A model generated the notes under the pieces. It searched no databases, had not been told where the DNA came from, and was given only the letters and a program-made list of their open reading frames with translations. A program made the translations under genes and the position numbers. A DNA stretch of 10,275 nucleotides. It comes from Candidatus Daviesbacteria bacterium (GTDB lineage: Bacteria; Patescibacteriota; Microgenomatia; Daviesbacterales; UBA10151). Positions 5,718-10,275 of this stretch are shown piece by piece. Position 1 is the first letter of the stretch, and every line of letters starts with the position of its first letter. The DNA lies in assembly GCA_016186985.1 (NCBI GenBank), contig JACPKO010000041.1, forward strand, positions 1-10,275, read 5' to 3'.

Positions 5718-7406
5718 ATGCCTACTTTCCTTCGACAAGGACATTCGGCTGAGCTCAGTCGAAGCCCTCAGGATAAACAGTCCGGTATAAGCAAAAAATT
5801 CCCGCCTACGCTAGAGCTTCGGTGGGCAGGCATCCTGCCCACAGTATTATTGTTTTTCTTCGTGTTTGCTTCAAATGTTTTTGCCACTGAGAGACTGGAT
5901 TGCAATAAAGCTCTGATAGAGTCCACCAAAGGTAGGACACTAAGCAGCGACTGGAGCAATCCCGGAGTCCCGGGAAGTGTATATGCAGTTAATAATATAA
6001 AGGAGAAGATAGAGAAAACCAATGAAGGTGCTTGTATCTTGAAACGGACCTGGAACGTTAATGGGTCTATCACACATTTTCAAGAAGTAAAAATGACTTA
6101 TTATTCCAATGGAAAAGATGCAGCTGACGGCATGTCACAAATACGTAGCAGTGAATCTGGTGATTTCACTGTTAAATCATCCACTGATAAACGCTACTCA
6201 GGATCAATCTATAGAGATGGTGTTTATCAGCAAGTTCTTGATGGTGGCATTATGGGGTATAAGGGAAATGGTCCGTTATATTCACGCACAGTAGATGTGG
6301 TTGGGAATTGCCTGGTCCAAGCGATATCCCAGCTTAACACTGACTATGTCTATGCCGATAAAGCTGAATACGAATCTACATTTGTAGAACCATTTCTTAG
6401 AGACACAGAAGGATTTGCTGATGGAATGTCCAAACATCAGGAAGTATTGGCCTTTTGCGGATCCGGTAAAAGCGGTGGTGAAGGTGGCTTATTCGGCCTT
6501 TTCCAAAAGCCTCAACAACCTCAATCTGATCGGGCTGATCAAGCAAAACCAACAGAACTCGAAAAAAGTTCTTCTAAAGACCAAACAAAAGGTGGTCCTC
6601 TGCCTGTTTTTGTAGGTGAATGGTTTAAAGCTATAAGTGGAGCATTGGAAGCTAACCTGGTCCTAGATGATGTTGCAATCATTGTATGGACAGGCAGAAC
6701 ACCAGAGCAACTAGCTAAGACAGAAAGACAAATTAGTTTTATCGAAAGTTTAGATGAGGATTTTGTATGGCGCAGAACTGGAACTGACATAGATGATATC
6801 ATCAGCAAAATTGAACACGAGCCTGGTTTGGCAAATGATTTTATTGGTAAGCTCAAGGATGATGTTGAATTTAAACCCCCGCAAATTATAAAAGAACAAA
6901 GACAACAAGCTTATGAGTTTCTTAAAGATGTTGAGATAGATGAAAATGGAAAACCTGTACTTATTCAGATGCCCCAAGGGACTATGAGATTAAGTCCGTC
7001 TAGTAGGCAGAAAGCAATATTAAAATACAAAGGTAATACGCCTGTTTTAGAGTCTGGACAGTTAGAAGTATTGGAAGAAACAAAAGGGGAAAACCCAACA
7101 AAGATAGAAACACCAACAGCAGAAATTTTTGTTATTGGCACTAATTTTCTTGTCAGTGTTAATGGTAAAAGTAAGGATTCAGCTATCTTGGTATATGAAG
7201 GGCAAGTAGAGGTAAAAACCAAAGATGGAAAGAAAGCAATTGTTTCTCCAGATGGAAACCAGCCAGGGGTAGTTTTTATTTTACGAGAATCTTCGCCTGT
7301 TAAGTTGGCTTTGATTGGGTTACTTTTAGCAGCAGTTTTCGGAGGCATAATCTTTTTATTAAAAATAAAATTTACATCAAAAGAACTAAGTAAAAAGAGA
7401 AGATGA
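5718..7406 (+). CDS. Exported FecR-domain protein with C-terminal membrane anchor (first of pair)
   Basis: This is a 562-residue protein from ATG 5718. Residues 5-41 are encoded by two palindromic repeats and form an unusually long n-region. A hydrophobic core (about 42-52) and VFA|TE (cleavage after Ala56) follow. Mature part: a domain with cysteines at 62, 106, 198 and 247; a Gln/Lys/Ser-rich linker (about 255-295); an acidic helical middle; and a FecR-like beta domain at about 444-512 (ESGQLEVLEE, IETPTAEIFVIGTNF, VYEGQVEV). The protein ends in a helix at 530-548 followed by a basic tail (KKRR), so the bulk should sit outside the cell. Classic FecR proteins regulate a FecI sigma factor, but no sigma or TonB gene is nearby, so a surface role is more likely (inference). 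The stop overlaps the next ATG (ATGA, 7403-7406). A TTG at 5682 would add 12 residues but coincides with the -35. Confidence 0.78.
   Translation: MPTFLRQGHSAELSRSPQDKQSGISKKFPPTLELRWAGILPTVLLFFFVFASNVFATERLDCNKALIESTKGRTLSSDWSNPGVPGSVYAVNNIKEKIEKTNEGACILKRTWNVNGSITHFQEVKMTYYSNGKDAADGMSQIRSSESGDFTVKSSTDKRYSGSIYRDGVYQQVLDGGIMGYKGNGPLYSRTVDVVGNCLVQAISQLNTDYVYADKAEYESTFVEPFLRDTEGFADGMSKHQEVLAFCGSGKSGGEGGLFGLFQKPQQPQSDRADQAKPTELEKSSSKDQTKGGPLPVFVGEWFKAISGALEANLVLDDVAIIVWTGRTPEQLAKTERQISFIESLDEDFVWRRTGTDIDDIISKIEHEPGLANDFIGKLKDDVEFKPPQIIKEQRQQAYEFLKDVEIDENGKPVLIQMPQGTMRLSPSSRQKAILKYKGNTPVLESGQLEVLEETKGENPTKIETPTAEIFVIGTNFLVSVNGKSKDSAILVYEGQVEVKTKDGKKAIVSPDGNQPGVVFILRESSPVKLALIGLLLAAVFGGIIFLLKIKFTSKELSKKRR
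5730..5776 (+). repeat. Palindromic repeat related to family 2, inside first fecR-like gene
   Basis: This GC-rich segment contains the near-palindrome TTCGGCTGAGCTCAGTCGAA (5744-5763, one mismatched pair type). TTCGAC (5731-5736) pairs with GTCGAA (5758-5763), and CCCTCAGGAT follows. It shares the TTCGAC, TTCGGCT and CTCAG words with the copies in tspO and at 9184-9252, but in a different arrangement. It is translated as roughly LRQGHSAELSRSPQD ahead of the signal peptide. Confidence 0.65.
5793..5841 (+). repeat. Dispersed repeat, family 3, copy A (codes part of a signal peptide)
   Basis: This 49-bp segment matches 7406-7454 at 45 positions, while the DNA on both sides is unrelated. It contains CCCGCC and GGTGGG arms around TACGCTAGAGCTTC. 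A second hairpin follows, GGGCAGG-CAT-CCTGCCC (5824-5840), with a perfect 7-bp stem. It is read as KKFPPTLELRWAGIL. Confidence 0.85.
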
Positions 7407-8563
7407 AAAAATTCCCACCTACGCTAGAGCTTCGGCGGGCAGGCATACTGCACATATTTCTCTTGGCTTTCTTTTTAGTTTTTGTTTCCGGTCAAGTATT
7501 TGCCCAAGAGGAATCAAGTAATAAGCTTACTTGTGATGAGGTGTGGGAAATTGTCGGCACCGAAGATTGTCCAGACTGGTCAGTTAATACAGATCTCGGT
7601 GGAGTCTGGTGTGATATAAAAAGCCTCGATAGGGCTCCTTGGACCGCTGGGCTAGCTCCTAAATACACATTTGCACCCGGAACATGTAAAATAGAAAAGG
7701 CCGATCAACCTCAAGAACAATCTAACCAAACCCAGACTAAATCCTCCAAGCCTGCACCTTCACCCGGTCAATCACTCATCGGCTGGATTAAAGGAAATAT
7801 CTTCGGCGGATCAATGCCTCAAGTTGAATCTCTTTTGGAGAGCGCCCCGACTGAAACTGACTTAAAGCCGGCTGATACTTCTCCACCATCGCCATCGCCA
7901 GAAAAACCCTTAACTGGAGTGATAGACGAAATTGACGGAAATATCGACGTGCGCCTTGCCGATGGGACTTGGCTGCCCCTTAAAAATGGGGATTTTATTC
8001 CTGCCGGAGCTACGATCTTTGCCGGCTATGATTCAAGGGCATTCGTTAAATTTTCTGACGGCATTATATTCAATCTGAAATCACTTGAGGAAGTTAGTCT
8101 GGAACTTTTTCAAAAAGACCCCGAGGCGTACCGAAGAGAACTAAAGCTGGAAGATGGGGCATTGCGGTTCAAAGTTGAACAAGTGCCTATAAAGACAGAT
8201 ATGAAAGTGAGTACTCCTAGGGCAACTGCTGCAGTTGTCGGTACAGATTTTGGAGTATCCTATAACAAAGATACCGGAGTTTCGGTATGGGAGATTTATG
8301 ATGGTTCAATAGAAGTAGAAAGTACCAGTACTGGCGAGAAGAAAACAATCGCTACCACTTATGGTTCCTCAATAAAGCGCCTTGAAATATCTAATGATGG
8401 TGTAATGTCGGAAAAAATTGCAATACCTAAAAATCAAAAAAGTGAAGGGACATCTGTTTGGCTATATGTAGTTGGAGTAGGTTTTTTGGTAGCTGTAGGA
8501 TTATTTTTTCTTAAAAAAAGAGGTAAAAGATTTTTAACTCCCAAGAAAAAAACTCCCAGATAA
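7403..8563 (+). CDS. Exported FecR-domain protein with C-terminal membrane anchor (second of pair)
   Basis: This is a 386-residue protein. The signal peptide is residues 1-34: a repeat-encoded start (MKKFPPTLELRRAGIL), a hydrophobic core at 18-30 and VFA|QE. A small domain with cysteines at 44, 56, 70 and 95 follows, then a Pro/Ser/Gln-rich linker (about 100-170). A full FecR domain spans 172-325: VIDEIDGNIDVRLADGTWLPL, AGYDSRAFVKFSDG, LEDGALRFKVE, VSTPRATAAVVGTDFGVSY, and EIYDGSIEVES. The helix at 352-370 and a very basic tail (KKRGKR, PKKKTPR) anchor the C-terminus with the tail in the cytoplasm. The start overlaps the previous stop (ATGA), so expression is coupled to the first FecR-like gene. 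FecR domains occur in sensors and in exported proteins of unknown role. Surface assembly or adhesion is my guess, with no sigma factor here to support signalling. Confidence 0.85.
   Translation: MKKFPPTLELRRAGILHIFLLAFFLVFVSGQVFAQEESSNKLTCDEVWEIVGTEDCPDWSVNTDLGGVWCDIKSLDRAPWTAGLAPKYTFAPGTCKIEKADQPQEQSNQTQTKSSKPAPSPGQSLIGWIKGNIFGGSMPQVESLLESAPTETDLKPADTSPPSPSPEKPLTGVIDEIDGNIDVRLADGTWLPLKNGDFIPAGATIFAGYDSRAFVKFSDGIIFNLKSLEEVSLELFQKDPEAYRRELKLEDGALRFKVEQVPIKTDMKVSTPRATAAVVGTDFGVSYNKDTGVSVWEIYDGSIEVESTSTGEKKTIATTYGSSIKRLEISNDGVMSEKIAIPKNQKSEGTSVWLYVVGVGFLVAVGLFFLKKRGKRFLTPKKKTPR
7406..7454 (+). repeat. Dispersed repeat, family 3, copy B (codes part of a signal peptide)
   Basis: This is the second copy of the 49-bp element at 5793-5841 (four differences), in the same orientation and same reading frame. 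It begins at the second codon of the second FecR-like gene. The CCCACC and GGCGGG arms are kept, while the downstream GGGCAGG-CAT-ACTGCAC hairpin is degraded. Confidence 0.85.
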
Positions 8564-8608
8564 ATTTAAAAACCCGCAGGTGTCAACCTAATCCACCTTG
8601 GGTGGAAA

Positions 8609-8637
8609 TTTGTGGAAATTTAGAAATTACCCACAAA
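8609..8637. repeat. Nested hairpin before hicB
   Basis: TTTGTGG (8609-8615) pairs with CCACAAA (8631-8637), and AATT (8617-8620) with AATT (8625-8628) inside it. CCACC-TTG-GGTGG (8593-8605) lies just upstream. No T-run follows on the + strand, so it is not a standard terminator for the FecR operon. It could be a transcript-end structure or part of the hicBA boundary. Confidence 0.4.
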
Positions 8638-8641
8638 AAAG
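8623..8641 (+). repeat. 19-bp direct repeat, left side of hicBA
   Basis: GAAATTACCCACAAAAAAG occurs here and again, identically, at 9161-9179. The two copies bracket hicBA and its promoter and little else. Confidence 0.8.
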
Positions 8642-8663
8642 CACCTTATACTATAATTTGTGC

Positions 8664-8692
8664 TTGCGTGTTGAGGTTACTTTTGATATCAT
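8664..8692 (+). promoter_or_regulatory. hicBA promoter with palindromic -10
   Basis: TTGCGT (8664-8669), a 17-nt spacer and TATCAT (8687-8692) preceded by TGa form a promoter that ends 10 nt before the hicB ATG. The -10 overlaps the palindrome TGATATCA (8684-8691), a possible operator. An alternative TATAAT lies at 8652-8657. Confidence 0.5.
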
Positions 8693-8702
8693 AGTAGATA
8701 AG

Positions 8703-8942
8703 ATGAAACACACAAAAACAAAGCAAATTTTTACCAATGTAGTCTGGAAAGAAGATAAATATTTTGTGGCTCAATGTCTTAATGTAGATGTATCGAGTTT
8801 TGGTAAAACATATGAGGAAGCATTAAAGAATTTAGAAGAAGCCTTAGAACTTTATCTCGAAGATGCACCACCGGGAATTATTAAACAAATAGAAAAACCT
8901 TCCCTTTTTATCAGCGAGCCCAGGCAAGTTTCTTATGCCTAA
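8703..8942 (+). CDS. hicB: HicB-family antitoxin
   Basis: This 79-residue protein has the HicB partial RNase-H-like fold: IFTNVVWKEDKYFVAQCLNVDVSSFGKTYEEALKNLEEALELYLED matches the family pattern of a strand, 'ExxxYvAxcl', 'vxSxGkTxeEAlxnlxEAlelyle'. HicB binds and neutralises HicA. The protein is short and shows no C-terminal helix-turn-helix or ribbon-helix-helix domain, so direct DNA binding by it is doubtful. The order is antitoxin before toxin, as in many hicBA loci outside the classic E. coli arrangement. I choose the ATG at 8703: it is 10 nt after a good promoter, and the longer frame from 8598 runs through the promoter and the direct repeat and adds a segment foreign to HicB. The stop overlaps the hicA start by 8 nt. 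Confidence 0.9.
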   Translation: MKHTKTKQIFTNVVWKEDKYFVAQCLNVDVSSFGKTYEEALKNLEEALELYLEDAPPGIIKQIEKPSLFISEPRQVSYA

Positions 8943-9150
8943 GCTGTATTCTTCCAAACAGATTACCAAAACCCTCAAAAATCACGGATTTGACCCTATA
9001 TCGCAAAAAGGCAGTCATGGGAAGTTTCGCAAGACAATGGGTAAGAAAGTTTTGACTGCAATAGTGCCAATGGGTAAAAGAGAAATACCAGCCGGAACAT
9101 TTAGCTCCATATTGAGACAATCCCAGCTTAATAAAGAAGATTTTGAGTAA
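8935..9150 (+). CDS. hicA: HicA-family mRNA interferase toxin
   Basis: This 71-residue protein has the double-stranded-RNA-binding-like HicA fold. LYSSKQITKTLKNHGFDPISQKGSHGKFRK holds the hallmark GSHxkf motif with the catalytic His28. The HicA-type ending follows (TAIVPMGKREIPAGTFSSILRQSQLNKEDF, with 'rkeipxGTlxsILrqaxlxxedf'). HicA cleaves mRNA (and tmRNA in known cases) when not held by HicB. The length is typical and the motif intact, so it should be active. Its ATG lies inside the end of hicB (8 nt overlap) without a clear ribosome site, which suggests translational coupling. Eleven nt after its stop lies the right-hand 19-bp direct repeat. Confidence 0.93.
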   Translation: MPKLYSSKQITKTLKNHGFDPISQKGSHGKFRKTMGKKVLTAIVPMGKREIPAGTFSSILRQSQLNKEDFE

Positions 9151-9160
9151 TAAGTGGCTG

Positions 9161-9179
9161 GAAATTACCCACAAAAAAG
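9161..9179 (+). repeat. 19-bp direct repeat, right side of hicBA
   Basis: This is identical to 8623-8641. The next bases differ (AG here, CA on the left). The palindromic array at 9184-9252 begins 5 nt later. Confidence 0.8.
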
Positions 9180-9183
9180 AGCT

Positions 9184-9252
9184 TGCACTGAGCGGACTTG
9201 TGGTGAGCGTACCTGTACTGAGCGAAGTCGAAGTAGTCGAACCAGCCGAAGT
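9184..9252 (+). repeat. Dispersed repeat array, family 2, 15-bp period
   Basis: The word GAGCG recurs at 9190, 9205 and 9220, exactly 15 bp apart, within units such as ACTGAGCGGACTTGTG, GTGAGCGTACCTGT and ACTGAGCGAAGTCGA. An AGTCGAAGTAGTCGAACCAGCCGAAG tail follows. The last unit plus the tail matches the reverse complement of the tspO insertion (2039-2081). GC-rich repeats of this type are scattered in some uncultured-lineage genomes; the mechanism of spread is unknown to me. Confidence 0.8.
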
Positions 9253-9270
9253 ATAAAATTTGCTTGAAAG

Positions 9271-9345
9271 ATGACAATAGGAGATTTATTTAAAGAATAT
9301 GGAGAACTTCTTGGAGCTGTAATCGCAAGTGGTGACATCTGGTAA
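9271..9345 (+). CDS. Possible 24-residue small ORF
   Basis: This ATG-initiated frame of 24 codons (MTIGDLFKEYGELLGAVIAS then GDIW) has TTGAAAG immediately upstream and a TATAAAAT-like box at 9252-9259. Its composition is protein-like and amphipathic, and it ends 29 nt before the next gene. It could be a leader or micropeptide of the 9375-10132 unit, a remnant of a decayed gene, or chance. Nothing beyond composition supports translation. Confidence 0.25.
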   Translation: MTIGDLFKEYGELLGAVIASGDIW

Positions 9346-9362
9346 TTTATCCCAAAAAGTCC

Positions 9363-9368
9363 TAAAAT
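9363..9368 (+). promoter_or_regulatory. -10-like box before the gene at 9375
   Basis: TAAAAT lies 6 nt before the ATG at 9375. The 10-mer TAAAATTTGC (9363-9372) also occurs at 9254-9263, ahead of the small ORF. No good -35 is visible. Confidence 0.35.
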
Positions 9369-9374
9369 TTGCAT

Positions 9375-9764
9375 ATGAAGGATAAACTAATAAGTTTTGG
9401 TAGTTGCGTGAGTATTTTCCAACCCAATCTGCAACGAAGCTTTGGAACAATTCTCCCAATTGGCGTGATTTCAGGGCCGAACGTTCCCTCTCTTTATTCA
9501 TGGGGTGGGAGTGTTTCTTATACTTCACCTCCCAGTATTGCATTTGGCACTATTGATAGGTGGAGACTTGATACAAAAGATCCTATGCCTTTGAATCGTG
9601 ACCAGTGGGTTCTGTGGTCAACTGGAACAGCGGATTTGATAAGGGTTTTGGAAACTAAAAAATCAAATATTACAAACCATTGGTCTACAACTCTACCAGG
9701 TGATGTACAGAAAGATTCTCCCAGGTGGGTTCGAGCTTTCATTGATAAAATGAGGCGAAGCTAA
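9375..9764 (+). CDS. Small protein of unknown function, first of a coupled pair
   Basis: I do not recognise this 129-residue protein. It starts MKDKLISFGSC, has a middle rich in Ser, Pro, Gly and aromatics (PNVPSLYSWGGSVSYTSPPS) and ends in a charged, tryptophan-containing part (DRWRLDTKDP, RDQWVLWSTG, NHWSTTLPGDV, DSPRWVRAFIDKMRRS). No membrane helix or obvious catalytic motif is seen. I choose the ATG at 9375 over a TTG at 9369 because the latter lies directly on the -10-like box. The stop shares its last base with the next ATG (TAATG at 9762-9766), so the two genes are almost certainly co-translated and may act together. Their small size, coupling and position next to a hicBA module and repeats would fit a toxin-antitoxin or small defence pair, but nothing in the sequence proves it. 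Confidence 0.6.
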   Translation: MKDKLISFGSCVSIFQPNLQRSFGTILPIGVISGPNVPSLYSWGGSVSYTSPPSIAFGTIDRWRLDTKDPMPLNRDQWVLWSTGTADLIRVLETKKSNITNHWSTTLPGDVQKDSPRWVRAFIDKMRRS

Positions 9765-10132
9765 TGAATTATGAACTTTTAGTTATTTTAGGACCTATTA
9801 TAGGAGTACTCGCTGGAACCGTTGGGACGGTTTTTGTTACATGGATAAATAAACACTATGATGAACAGAATGCATATAGAAAACTGATTATTGAAACGTC
9901 AATGGAATATTTTAAAGAGGCATTAATAGCTTCAAGAGAAGCACTTAAAGGTACTGGGAAAAAAGGATATGTATGGCCATACGAATCATTTGTAATATCA
10001 ATAGCGCATTTGGTTAATAGAGTAGTTAATAAAAATTTTAAAATAGATGATATAGACGAAATAGTTGATGAAAATAAGCGATTAGTAGAAACTTTAGAAA
10101 AGTCTTACTTTGATATTAATAAAAAGAAATAA
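9764..10132 (+). CDS. Small membrane-anchored helical protein, second of a coupled pair
   Basis: I do not recognise a named family. The 122-residue protein has one N-terminal membrane helix (about residues 5-27, LLVILGPIIGVLAGTVGTVFVTWI). A charged, probably helical cytoplasmic part follows: KHYDEQNAYRKLIIETSMEYFKEALIASREAL, then FVISIAHLVNRVVNK and DEIVDENKRLVETLEKSYFDINKKK. This layout of a glycine-rich helix followed by a basic/acidic helix bundle is common among small accessory and phage-defence-associated hypothetical proteins, where the partner is a soluble protein. The start overlaps the preceding stop, and GAGG lies about 11 nt upstream. It ends 10 nt before the inverted repeat at 10143-10180, where transcription may stop. 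Confidence 0.68.
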   Translation: MNYELLVILGPIIGVLAGTVGTVFVTWINKHYDEQNAYRKLIIETSMEYFKEALIASREALKGTGKKGYVWPYESFVISIAHLVNRVVNKNFKIDDIDEIVDENKRLVETLEKSYFDINKKK

Positions 10133-10142
10133 ATTTTTTGGA

Positions 10143-10180
10143 GATCGTGATTATTTTAGGGATACCTGATAATCTTGATC
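10143..10180. terminator. Imperfect inverted repeat, possible two-way terminator
   Basis: GATCGTGATTAT (10143-10154) pairs with ATAATCTTGATC (10169-10180) at 10 of 12 positions, and AGG-GATA-CCT lies in the loop. A T-rich stretch precedes it (10134-10139) and moderately T-rich DNA follows. It sits where the + strand pair ends and a possible minus-strand gene ends, a typical place for a shared terminator. The stem is AT-rich and the T-run weak. Confidence 0.4.
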
Positions 10181-10273
10181 ATTTCCTTGGCCAAAATTAC
10201 ACGGGTTTTTATCCCTCTCTTCTTTACTGATGATAATATTTTCCAAAGTTATACCTTTACTTTGATATTCATT
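10151..10273 (-). CDS. Possible C-terminal end of a minus-strand gene entering from the right
   Basis: The minus-strand frame is open from the right edge for 40 codons to a TAA at 10151-10153. It reads NEYQSKGITLENIIISKEER, then DKNPCNFGQGNDQDYQVSLK. The composition is protein-like (charged and polar, no rare runs). The convergent position, with its stop 19 nt from the stop of the preceding gene, is plausible. At this length chance is a real alternative, and no family can be named. Confidence 0.35.
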   Translation of the reverse strand, partial: NEYQSKGITLENIIISKEERDKNPCNFGQGNDQDYQVSLK

Positions 10274-10275
10274 TA

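Noticed and set aside
6539..7348. Several minus-strand ORFs of 75-127 codons opposite the first FecR-like gene
   Set aside because: They are antisense shadows of a well-supported coding frame, without start signals or recognisable domains.
5718..8563. Iron-dicitrate signalling (FecIR) assignment for the FecR pair
   Set aside because: There is no FecI-type sigma factor or TonB receptor, and the anchor is at the C-terminus rather than near the N-terminus as in classic FecR.
8598..8702. N-terminal extension of HicB
   Set aside because: The extension reads through the 19-bp repeat and the promoter and is foreign to HicB; the ATG at 8703 begins the normal domain.
9184..9252. CRISPR array
   Set aside because: The 15-bp periodic units have no spacers, the repeat is degenerate and no cas gene is present. 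It is a dispersed palindromic repeat.
8911..9543. Minus-strand ORFs opposite hicA and the gene at 9375
   Set aside because: They overlap each other, the repeat array and the firmly identified hicA; no motif or start signal supports them.

Overview
The window is AT-rich and uses TGA as an ordinary stop codon. It holds short, tightly packed genes and many small dispersed GC-rich palindromic repeats. Several of these repeats lie inside reading frames. Together with small surface proteins that end in a C-terminal membrane anchor and two toxin-antitoxin modules, this suggests a member of the Patescibacteria/Candidate Phyla Radiation (perhaps Microgenomates-like) that uses the standard bacterial code. 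That placement is inferred from style; there is no rRNA or marker gene here.

Layout, left to right. (1) 2-526: the C-terminal end of a secreted PsbP-like protein, then a 349-nt gap that holds a palindromic repeat. (2) 876-2326: two membrane proteins on the + strand, an EamA/DMT-type transporter and a TspO/MBR protein whose loop carries a repeat-encoded insertion. (3) 2390-3004: a minus-strand multi-pass protein resembling DUF6498. An inverted copy of the first repeat lies between it and tspO. (4) 3065-3754: a membrane-anchored exported protein with four cysteines. (5) 3913-4646: an AbrB-PIN toxin-antitoxin operon. (6) 4718-5620: an unrecognised soluble protein whose start is abutted by a terminator-like hairpin. 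(7) 5718-8563: an operon of two translationally coupled exported FecR-domain proteins. The front of both signal peptides is encoded by the same palindromic repeat. (8) 8703-9150: a hicBA toxin-antitoxin pair between two identical 19-bp direct repeats, followed by a palindromic repeat array with a 15-bp period. (9) 9375-10132: an unrecognised coupled gene pair, one soluble and one membrane-anchored, ending at an imperfect inverted repeat. A possible minus-strand gene enters from the right edge.

Two themes connect the genes. First, nearly every gene that begins a transcription unit has a -10-like box 6-10 nt before its ATG and no Shine-Dalgarno sequence, as expected for leaderless mRNAs. Most downstream genes (PIN toxin, second FecR, hicA, the last membrane protein) overlap the preceding stop codon. 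The abrB gene is the clear exception, with a long leader and a strong AAAGGAG. Second, three families of short palindromic repeats are scattered here, and members of two of them have been absorbed in frame into tspO and both fecR-like genes.

No complete novel system can be proved from this sequence alone. The best candidates for something undescribed are the repeat-derived protein segments, the paired tail-anchored FecR proteins and the 9375-10132 gene pair.
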